A DNA stretch of 16,759 nt from Clostridia bacterium. Its GTDB lineage: Bacteria; Bacillota; Clostridia; Oscillospirales; CAG-272. The stretch's first letter is position 1. Every line of letters starts with the position of its first letter. The DNA lies in assembly GCA_017408535.1 (NCBI GenBank), contig JAFQUL010000028.1:1-16759 (forward strand), in the 5' to 3' direction. Shown one piece after another: positions 7,340 through 12,663 of the stretch. A program made the position numbers and the translations under genes. The notes beneath the pieces were generated by a model, which was not told where the DNA came from, searched no databases, and saw only the letters and a program-made list of their open reading frames with translations.

Positions 7340-8293
7340 TTACAGGTTTGAATAAGAGAGGATAATATCCGCCTTTTCCGCGGCTCTGACTGTATATTCA
7401 CCCAGCTCAAGGGGGAGAAAATAGCTCTCTCCCTTTTTTATATAGTAGCTCTTTCCGCCGGATATTATCTCGGCTTCTCCCTCTACCGCTACAAGAGAAC
7501 AGTCGTGTCCGTTTGTACTGAGCTTGATATCGCCTTCTGTGGGTGAGAGGAGCTTTACTGTAAAATACTGCGAATCTGCTAATACGGTACTGTCACCGGA
7601 CGAGCCTTTTCTGTACCTGAGAGCTGTGATATCCTCTTCGGAAAAGCTCCTTATGCATTCAATGGCTTTTTCTGTATGAAGCTCTCTCGGCTTACCGTCC
7701 TTTCCGATACGTCCGTAATCGTAGAGGCGATAGGTAAGATCGGAGCTTTGCTGTATCTCGGCTATAACTATACCGCCGCAGAGGGCGTGTACAAGACCGG
7801 AGGGAATGTAATATACCTCTCCCGCTTTTACGTCTATGTAGTTAAGTGCTTTTCGTATAGTGTCGCCGCTGTCTGAGAGAAGATCCTTCTTATCGGCACC
7901 TTCCTCGAGACCGTAAACGATCTGTGCGCCTTCCTCAGCTTCTGCGATATACCACATCTCTGTCTTTCCCGAATCGTTTTCAACGAGACGTGCAAAAACA
8001 TCATCGGGGTGTACCTGAACTGACAGATCGGCACCTGCGTCAATAAATTTTATTAGGAGAGGGAAGGGTGTGCTTTTATATCTTCCCGCCTCGGCGAGAT
8101 ATTCGCCGAGTGCTTTTCCGGCATAGACTCCGTTTTCGATCAGCGACATACCGTCATCTCTTACGGTAAGACACCAATTTTCCGCAACCTGGGTCCCGGG
8201 TACTGCGGCACCGTATTTCTCTGCCAGCTTGTATCCGCCCCAAATAGCGTCTTTGAGAACCGGCTTTAATTTAAGTGGGTATATATTGTCCAT
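7340..8293 (-). CDS. manA: Mannose-6-phosphate isomerase, class I, short form (317 aa)
   Basis: ManA is the cytoplasmic zinc enzyme that interconverts mannose 6-phosphate and fructose 6-phosphate, feeding mannose into glycolysis or supplying GDP-mannose precursors. The 317-aa length fits the short Firmicutes form. Zinc-ligand motifs are visible: QVHPDD (H95 near residues 93-98), E112 in KTEMWYI, and H169 in YIPSGLVHAL. The EIQQSSDLTYRLYDYGR stretch (179-195) is the family signature, and a C-terminal cupin half follows. GAGAGGAAAT precedes the ATG at 8293. It heads a manA-radC unit. A possible minus-strand promoter (TTATGG at 8351-8356, 17 bases, TATACA at 8328-8333) is weak. Confidence 0.95.
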   Translation of the reverse strand: MDNIYPLKLKPVLKDAIWGGYKLAEKYGAAVPGTQVAENWCLTVRDDGMSLIENGVYAGKALGEYLAEAGRYKSTPFPLLIKFIDAGADLSVQVHPDDVFARLVENDSGKTEMWYIAEAEEGAQIVYGLEEGADKKDLLSDSGDTIRKALNYIDVKAGEVYYIPSGLVHALCGGIVIAEIQQSSDLTYRLYDYGRIGKDGKPRELHTEKAIECIRSFSEEDITALRYRKGSSGDSTVLADSQYFTVKLLSPTEGDIKLSTNGHDCSLVAVEGEAEIISGGKSYYIKKGESYFLPLELGEYTVRAAEKADIILSYSNL

Positions 8294-8353
8294 TATATTT
8301 CCTCTCGGTATAAAGAGTAAAAAAATGTGTATATTTTCTGTGTTTTAAGACCA

Positions 8354-8389
8354 TAATTACAGTGCACATAAATCTGTGCGCAGTAATTA
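8354..8389 (+). promoter_or_regulatory. Leader hairpin upstream of the K/Q/N-rich peptide gene
   Basis: TAATTAC (8354-8360) pairs with GTAATTA (8383-8389). After one A-A mismatch, GTGCACA (8362-8368) pairs with TGTGCGC (8375-8381) with one G-T wobble, around a 6-base loop. It ends 20 bases before the ATG at 8410, close to its AAGGAG, so it may be a leader structure or an operator. No clear plus-strand promoter was found before it. Confidence 0.45.
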
Positions 8390-8409
8390 AAGAAAAAGGA
8401 GTAAAAAAC

Positions 8410-8532
8410 ATGGAAGACAATAAGCAGCAGAAGCAGAACAAGCAGGAACAGCAGAACCAGAACAAGCAGGAGAACAAGAACCAGAATCAGAACAAGCAGG
8501 AAAAGGACAACAAGGCAAACGACAAGAAGTAA
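8410..8532 (+). CDS. Small low-complexity K/Q/N-rich protein (40 aa), unrecognised
   Basis: An ATG at 8410 with AAGGAG 8 bases upstream opens a 40-residue frame ending in TAA and followed by a stem-loop terminator, so it looks like a genuine monocistronic gene. Of the 40 residues 31 are Lys, Gln or Asn; the rest are seven Glu/Asp, Met and one Ala. There is no hydrophobic core, so it is expected to be disordered and soluble. The pentapeptide QNKQE occurs three times (residues 9, 17, 27), encoded by three exact copies of CAGAACAAGCAGGA at 8434, 8458 and 8488. It lies divergently from manA and convergently with the recombinase. No family is recognised. A small spore or coat component, or a nucleic-acid-binding peptide, are guesses only. 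Confidence 0.7.
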   Translation: MEDNKQQKQNKQEQQNQNKQENKNQNQNKQEKDNKANDKK

Positions 8533-8557
8533 GCTTTTCTGCCGCTCCGCGGTTCGC

Positions 8558-8594
8558 GGGCTGTCCCACCCTGTGGGCCAGCCCCTATTTTATT
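8558..8594 (+). terminator. Terminator of the K/Q/N-rich peptide gene
   Basis: GGGCTG (8558-8563) pairs with CAGCCC (8579-8584) and, after one T-C mismatch, CCCAC pairs with GTGGG around a CCT loop. It is followed by CTATTTTATTTG. A second small hairpin CCGCG-GTT-CGCGG (8547-8559) overlaps its start. The hairpin touches the recombinase stop codon at 8585; on the minus strand no T run follows, so it serves mainly the plus strand. Confidence 0.65.
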
Positions 8595-9604
8595 TGCTTT
8601 TTGGGAGGAGCCACCGAGGAGAGGGGGTTCTGCTCCATTGCACTTTCCATATGTGCGTCGCTTACGTGAGTATATATCTGTGTTGTGTTGAGCTGCTCAT
8701 GACCGAGAATGTCCTTGAGTACACGGACATCAACGTTACCGCTTTGGTACATAAGAGTAGCGGCGGTGTGTCTGAGCTTGTGCACGGAATAATGCTTATA
8801 TTCAAGGCCTGCGGCAGCAAGATACTTGTAAACGATATGCTGTACCGTTTTGTTGCTGATACCCTGCATTCTCAGACTGAGAAACAGTGTCTGTGTCTTT
8901 GCGCTTCTGTATGGCTCGGTCAGACGTATTCTGAGATAGGCCTCGAGAGCGGTCTTGCAGGCGGAATTAAGGTATACTATTCTTTCTTTTGAGCCTTTAC
9001 CGATCACTCTCAGCGATCTCAGTTCGCTGTCGATATCGTATATTCCGATACCGCACAGCTCGGACAGTCGCATTCCGCAGTTGAGAAAAAGAGTAATTAT
9101 GGCATAGTCTCTTTCTCTTGTTTTGGATGCTTCATCGTTATTCACCGCATCCAGCAGGGCAATGCTTTCCGAGAGTGACAGCACCTTCGGCAGCTGCTGT
9201 TTTCTCTTTGGGGCTTCAATGTTTGCGGCAGGATTGGTCTCAAGGACTCGCTTTTTCTGAACGAGATACTTGTAAAAGCCCTTTATTGCTGACAGCTTTC
9301 TGGACTTTGCGCACCATTTGTTATCTCTGACCGTGTCTGCATAATAGAGAAAGTCAAATATATCCTCAGTGGTCACACCTAAGATAAAATCCTCTGTAAC
9401 TGTCGATATATCTATAGACTCGAGAGTCTCGTCGTCAAATCCGAGCCCCTTTTCTCTGGCGGTAAGATAACGGAAAAAGGTACGCAGATCAAGCATATAT
9501 TCGGTCACTGTTTTCTCCGCGCTTCCTGCGATCACGCTTTTGTACTGGGAATATTCACGTATGAGAGCGGGAAATTCTCTTATATCTACCTTTACCGATG
9601 CCAT
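8585..9604 (-). CDS. XerC/XerD-like tyrosine recombinase (339 aa)
   Basis: A site-specific recombinase with an N-terminal SAM-like core-binding domain (about residues 15-125) and a C-terminal catalytic domain. All catalytic residues are visible: R179 (NCGMRLSEL), a Lys in GKGSKER (202-208), H275 and R278 in HKLRHTAA, H302 in LGHEQL and the nucleophile Y311 in TTQIYTHV. The Xer-like spacing and the final HVSD-type tail favour a Xer or Xer-like housekeeping role over a phage integrase. A longer frame begins at 9637, but GGAGG 7 bases before the ATG at 9604 decides the start. No attachment-site repeats or mobile-element genes are seen beside it, so it may resolve chromosome dimers or be an orphan copy. 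Confidence 0.93.
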   Translation of the reverse strand: MASVKVDIREFPALIREYSQYKSVIAGSAEKTVTEYMLDLRTFFRYLTAREKGLGFDDETLESIDISTVTEDFILGVTTEDIFDFLYYADTVRDNKWCAKSRKLSAIKGFYKYLVQKKRVLETNPAANIEAPKRKQQLPKVLSLSESIALLDAVNNDEASKTRERDYAIITLFLNCGMRLSELCGIGIYDIDSELRSLRVIGKGSKERIVYLNSACKTALEAYLRIRLTEPYRSAKTQTLFLSLRMQGISNKTVQHIVYKYLAAAGLEYKHYSVHKLRHTAATLMYQSGNVDVRVLKDILGHEQLNTTQIYTHVSDAHMESAMEQNPLSSVAPPKKQIK

Positions 9605-9642
9605 ATCCTGTCCTCCGCATAGATAATGAGTATACACCTCAT

Positions 9643-9684
9643 ATTATACATAATATTTTGTATCATTAGTGGATAAAGTGTAAA
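9643..9684 (-). promoter_or_regulatory. Probable promoter region of the recombinase gene
   Basis: On the minus strand a consensus TATAAT (9643-9648) lies 38 bases before the ATG but lacks a good -35. An alternative is TTTACA (9679-9684), 16 bases, TACAAA (9657-9662). One of them probably serves the recombinase; the sequence does not decide which. Confidence 0.4.
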
Positions 9685-9700
9685 TTTTAGGAGCAAACTA

Positions 9701-9729
9701 TTGATTTTTTATCCCCCATATTATAGAAT
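9701..9729 (+). promoter_or_regulatory. Promoter of the membrane-protein/glycosyltransferase operon
   Basis: -35 TTGATT (9701-9706), a 17-base spacer and -10 TAGAAT (9724-9729), giving a start near 9736 and a short leader before the ATG at 9763. It is divergent from the recombinase promoter. Confidence 0.65.
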
Positions 9730-9762
9730 TGTATAAGTAAATACTGTTCGGGAGATCATCTG

Positions 9763-10413
9763 ATGAAAAATTTTTTTAAGCAAAATATAGGCGTTATAAT
9801 CAAACTGCTCATCAACCAGATTGGAATGATGATATTCGGCTTTGCCGTTACCACCGCTGCTGAGGTAATTGCGGGGACCACCGGTCTTGTTGTCAGCGGT
9901 ATATTTTCTGTGGTATTTTACCTCGTTCTCCTTTATAATACCGTTTGGGAGGCGGGCGCGAAGGATAAGATCCGTATTGACGGCAAGAGGGAAAAGTATT
10001 CCGGTGCAAAGGGCTTCTGGCTTTCATTTGCGGCTAATATCCCCAATCTCCTCCTTGCCGTGCTGATACTGATCGGCTTTATCTTCGGCCGTGCGGACGG
10101 TGCCTTCGGATATGAGTGGGCAGGCTCTCTCCATTTTGTTGCGGGTTTTGCGGCAATGGTACTTGAGGGTATGTATCTCGGACTTATTCTGGTGCTTATG
10201 CCCGGTAACCCCGCAGTGTATTTTATTATCATCATCCCCGCTCTCCTTGTATGTACCGTTGCTTATATCTTCGGTGCAAAGACTATACGTATAGGTAAGT
10301 TCTTCGGTATTACAAGCAAGGCAGAGAAGCAGATCGAGGCACACAATCTGTCCCTTAAAAAGCATCACGTGGGCAGTGACGGCCTTGAGAGCGATGACGA
10401 CGGAAGCATCTGA
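9763..10413 (+). CDS. Polytopic membrane protein of unknown function (216 aa)
   Basis: No family is recognised. The protein has about five predicted membrane helices (near residues 9-34, 41-62, 88-110, 120-148 and 150-171). A basic loop after helix 2 (AKDKIRIDGKREKYSGAKG, 66-84) is probably cytoplasmic. The tail (172-216) is hydrophilic, first basic and then acidic (ESDDDGSI). No catalytic motif or transporter signature is apparent. GGGAG precedes the ATG. The WecG/TagA-type glycosyltransferase begins 21 bases after its stop on the same strand, so co-transcription is likely. A link to envelope glycopolymer assembly is a guess from context only. Confidence 0.85.
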   Translation: MKNFFKQNIGVIIKLLINQIGMMIFGFAVTTAAEVIAGTTGLVVSGIFSVVFYLVLLYNTVWEAGAKDKIRIDGKREKYSGAKGFWLSFAANIPNLLLAVLILIGFIFGRADGAFGYEWAGSLHFVAGFAAMVLEGMYLGLILVLMPGNPAVYFIIIIPALLVCTVAYIFGAKTIRIGKFFGITSKAEKQIEAHNLSLKKHHVGSDGLESDDDGSI

Positions 10414-10434
10414 CGGATTCTTTAGGTAAATAAA

Positions 10435-11193
10435 ATGACAAAAAACGAAAAAATAAACGTTCGCGGTGTCGAGTTTGACAACGTAACTATGGATGAGGCA
10501 GTATCTTATGCCTGGGAGTATATTGAGAGCAATTCTCCCGTTGGTGCGGTGTTTACCCCCAACGCCGAGATAGTCCAGATGTGCGTTGAGAATAACGAGA
10601 ATTATGAGCTGATCAACTCAGCGGCACTTGTTCTTCCTGACGGCAGCGGTGTAGTAAAGGCGGCTAAGATACTTGGTACACCGCTTAAAGAGAAGGTGGC
10701 GGGAGTTGAATTCGGCGAGGCGCTCGTCCGTACCTCACACGAGCACAGTGCAGGAATATTTTTCCTTGGCGGTAAGCCTGGAGTAGCTGAGACTGCGGCG
10801 GAAAAGCTCAGAGAAAAATACCCGGGTACGGTATTTTGCGGGACTCATGATGGATATTTTGATAAATCCGGCGAAGAAAACGATAAGGTTATAGATGCGG
10901 TAAACGCAAGCGGCGCCAGGATACTGTTTGTCTGCTTCGGCGTACCTGCACAGGAAAAGTGGATCGCCGCAAATAAGGACAGACTCACCTCTGTCAGACT
11001 TTGCCTTGCTCTCGGCGGCTCCCTTGACGTATATGCAGGAACGGTTAAAAGAGCACCCAAAATATTTATTAAGCTTGGTCTTGAGTGGTTCTACCGCCTC
11101 CTTTGCCAGCCCAGCCGCATCGGCAGAATGATGGCTCTCCCCAGATTTCTGATAGGGACGTACAAGGAAAAGGCAAAAAACAAAAAGAAATAA
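10435..11193 (+). CDS. WecG/TagA/CpsF family glycosyltransferase (252 aa)
   Basis: A GT26-family enzyme. Characterised members transfer N-acetylmannosamine (TagA) or N-acetylmannosaminuronate (WecG) onto undecaprenyl-diphosphate-GlcNAc at the membrane face, an early step of wall teichoic acid or surface polysaccharide synthesis. Family landmarks are VFTPNAEIV (residues 39-47), LPDGSGVV with the likely catalytic D69, FLGGKPGVA (110-118), the Asn/Gln-rich region GVPAQEKWI (169-177) and the C-terminal GGSLDVYAGTVKRAP...LEWFYRLLCQPSRIGRM (194-232), a membrane-targeting tail in TagA. Substrate cannot be told from sequence alone. The ribosome binding site (TTTAGGT) is weak, suggesting translational coupling to the membrane protein 21 bases upstream. 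A bidirectional terminator follows directly. Confidence 0.93.
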   Translation: MTKNEKINVRGVEFDNVTMDEAVSYAWEYIESNSPVGAVFTPNAEIVQMCVENNENYELINSAALVLPDGSGVVKAAKILGTPLKEKVAGVEFGEALVRTSHEHSAGIFFLGGKPGVAETAAEKLREKYPGTVFCGTHDGYFDKSGEENDKVIDAVNASGARILFVCFGVPAQEKWIAANKDRLTSVRLCLALGGSLDVYAGTVKRAPKIFIKLGLEWFYRLLCQPSRIGRMMALPRFLIGTYKEKAKNKKK

Positions 11194-11198
11194 AAAAT

Positions 11199-11246
11199 CA
11201 GAGCAGATGCACCGATAGTCCGGAGTCTCTGCTCTGTCTTTTTTTA
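11199..11246. terminator. Bidirectional terminator between the glycosyltransferase and the LuxR-type regulator
   Basis: CAGAGCAGA (11199-11207) and TCTGCTCTG (11228-11236) form a 9-bp stem with a 20-base loop, which may hold a small inner CCG/CGG pair. TCTTTTTTT follows on the plus strand and ATTTTTTATTT on the minus strand, so it can stop transcription of both convergent genes. Confidence 0.85.
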
Positions 11247-11248
11247 CT

Positions 11249-12340
11249 TTACTGCTGAACATTGACGCACGTGTCGTCTTCAACGTCTGATTCCGAGATC
11301 AGTTTATGTATTTCGATCAGCTGCTTGCGTGATTTGACACCAAGCTTGCTGTAGATATTTTTATTATGGAACTTGAGAGTATTCTCCGTGATGTTCATAG
11401 ACTCAAGAATGTCCTTAGTCGTCTTGCCGGACACGTACTCATCGAAAAGCTCACGCTCTTTGGGGGTAAGCGTATCGAGCCCGTGTATAAAAACCTCTTT
11501 GAAATTGCCGTCGGGCAGGGAAGATGCCGTATTGTCGTCACCTGTATGTGTGGGACCGGCTTCGTTCTTTTGATTTACAATTTCCTTGAGCCGCTGGTTT
11601 TCCTTCATGACCTGATCTATTCCCAGAAGGAACAGCTCGGTGATAATGTATGACACCGATAAAAACTCAAAGTCAATATCCGATAACTGCTCAATCAGCC
11701 AGACACCGATGTTCACGAAAACCGAGATGGCAAGAAATACCCCGTGAAAAACAGAGCCTATCAGCTTTTTTACCGCCGCACGGATGATAACGGTGATCAT
11801 AGCGATAAAGTACCCCAGTAGATAGAACAGATACAAGGGATGCCACGGGCCGTATACTTTATCGAGTGAAGAAACACCGTTGACTATCTTCAGTGAGACC
11901 TCTTTGTAATATATATCGAGAAAACCGGGGCTTGCGGCAACAAAGAATACGAGGGAGCTGATACAGAGCAGAAGCCAGGGCAGAATTTTATTGTACCGTA
12001 TGTTTGTAACACCGAGGATTATCATAAACATAGACAGCGGCAAAAATACCGAGCCGAGATAAGCAATACGGTTAGCGTTAAGCGCTAAGCTGAGAGTAGG
12101 GGAGATTGCCAAAAGGAAATATCCCGTGTTGACTACCGAAACAGATACGAACAGTACCGTAAACCATAACCGTTTTTCACGTATGAAGAAAAGATACGAT
12201 AACAGTAAAACGAAAGAGATAGCGGCAACCGCACCGTAGATAAGGGTAAGGCTGGATGTCTTGTCGCCTATCTTACCGCAGCCGGACAGAGACAGCAGAA
12301 AAAACAGTATAAAAGATATTTTCGCAAAAGCGCTTTTCAT
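11249..12340 (-). CDS. Membrane-anchored LuxR-type transcriptional regulator with seven-TM sensor region (363 aa)
   Basis: A one-component regulator: about seven predicted membrane helices (near 31-51, 57-79, 93-112, 119-136, 168-188, 197-216, 224-243), a short linker helix (244-258), a polar Asn/Gly/Thr-rich hinge (259-280) and a C-terminal LuxR/GerE HTH (LDTLTPKERELFDEYVSGKTTKDI...ENTLKFHNKNIYSKLGV, 288-335). The membrane part resembles the 7TM sensor region seen on some histidine kinases (SPGFLDIYY, YGPWHPLYLFYLLGY). The N-terminus has a signal-peptide-like stretch ending in LSGC (lipobox-like, Cys21), so it may be lipid-anchored as well. The frame is open to 12487, but AAAGGAGAG before the ATG at 12340 sets the start. 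It diverges from the dockerin protein across a repeat-rich region, its probable target. The ligand is unknown. Confidence 0.88.
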   Translation of the reverse strand: MKSAFAKISFILFFLLSLSGCGKIGDKTSSLTLIYGAVAAISFVLLLSYLFFIREKRLWFTVLFVSVSVVNTGYFLLAISPTLSLALNANRIAYLGSVFLPLSMFMIILGVTNIRYNKILPWLLLCISSLVFFVAASPGFLDIYYKEVSLKIVNGVSSLDKVYGPWHPLYLFYLLGYFIAMITVIIRAAVKKLIGSVFHGVFLAISVFVNIGVWLIEQLSDIDFEFLSVSYIITELFLLGIDQVMKENQRLKEIVNQKNEAGPTHTGDDNTASSLPDGNFKEVFIHGLDTLTPKERELFDEYVSGKTTKDILESMNITENTLKFHNKNIYSKLGVKSRKQLIEIHKLISESDVEDDTCVNVQQ

Positions 12341-12421
12341 ATCGTCTCTCCTTTCGTTGTTTGCCGCACGCACTGAAGTGTAGAAATGCCGGTATGAGTG
12401 CCCGAACGTATATACATATTC

Positions 12422-12450
12422 ATAATACCACACTTTTTTGCCTTTTTCAA
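12422..12450 (-). promoter_or_regulatory. Promoter of the LuxR-type regulator, spacer occupied by a CCACACTTT copy
   Basis: On the minus strand: -35 TTGAAA (12445-12450), a 17-base spacer and -10 TATTAT (12422-12427). The spacer holds one copy of the repeated word (AAAGTGTGG on this strand), so a protein bound there would block the polymerase. This suggests autoregulation. The leader to the ATG at 12340 is about 75 bases. Confidence 0.7.
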
Positions 12451-12540
12451 TAGCAAAAAGCTGATTACCCCACACTTTTGCCCACACTTTCGCTCAAAAA
12501 AAGTGTGGGGAACCCACACTTTTGCCCCCTTGAGTGTGGT
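12428..12540. repeat. Cluster of six CCACACT(T/C) words in the divergent control region
   Basis: Copies of CCACACTTT, usually followed by TTGCC, lie on the plus strand at 12428, 12470, 12482 and 12514. Inverted copies (AAAGTGTGG, or GAGTGTGG in the last) lie at 12500-12508 and 12532-12539. The longest form, CCACACTTTTGCC, is shared by three of them with only the T count varying. The copies lie between and upon the two divergent promoters. They look like binding sites of a regulator, most simply the LuxR-type protein encoded at 11249-12340. The cluster lies in the 323-base gene-free stretch 12341-12663; the rest of that stretch is leader sequence. Confidence 0.85.
12499..12523. repeat. Perfect 25-bp palindrome inside the operator cluster
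   Basis: AAAAGTGTGGG (12499-12509) and CCCACACTTTT (12513-12523) are perfect 11-bp inverted arms around GAA. The right arm is followed by GCCCCC rather than a T run, and it lies upstream of both predicted starts. A dimer-binding site fits better than a terminator. Confidence 0.8.
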
Positions 12541-12568
12541 GACATACATTCTTAAAGTGATATATAAT
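12539..12568 (+). promoter_or_regulatory. Promoter of the dockerin surface-protein gene
   Basis: -35 GTGACA (12539-12544), an 18-base spacer and -10 TATAAT (12563-12568); a second TATAAT lies 10 bases further on. The last copy of the repeated word (12532-12539) abuts the -35. The start is expected near 12575. Confidence 0.65.
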
Positions 12569-12574
12569 AATATA

Positions 12575-12663
12575 TAATAACGTTTTCACAGAGCAAAGTA
12601 AAATTTTCTTGCGGAAAATCTCTCGAGGAAGATAAAACGGTGAAACTTGAAGGAGAAAAAATA
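12575..12663 (+). promoter_or_regulatory. Leader of the dockerin gene with possible two-stem fold
   Basis: TTTCAC (12584-12589) can pair with GTGAAA (12640-12645), enclosing a small hairpin ATTTTC-TTGCG-GAAAAT (12603-12619). The outer stem ends just before AAGGAG (near 12649-12654), so folding could affect ribosome access. No known riboswitch class is matched with confidence. Confidence 0.3.

Noticed and set aside
9605..9762. Attachment site beside the tyrosine recombinase
   Set aside because: Only short A/T-rich partial repeats (for example ATGAG/CTCAT) are present, with no duplicated core elsewhere in the window.
12341..12487. N-terminal extension of the LuxR-type regulator to an ATG at 12487
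   Set aside because: The extension would read through its own promoter and the operator cluster, and AAAGGAGAG precedes the ATG at 12340, which begins a signal-like sequence.
12428..12540. CRISPR array
   Set aside because: The repeated word is too short (9-13 bp), occurs in both orientations and has irregular spacing; it fits operators instead.
12582..12660. Cyclic-di-GMP (GEMM) riboswitch in the dockerin leader
   Set aside because: CACAGAGCAAAG resembles part of the GEMM consensus, but the second conserved half and tetraloop/receptor are not recognisable.
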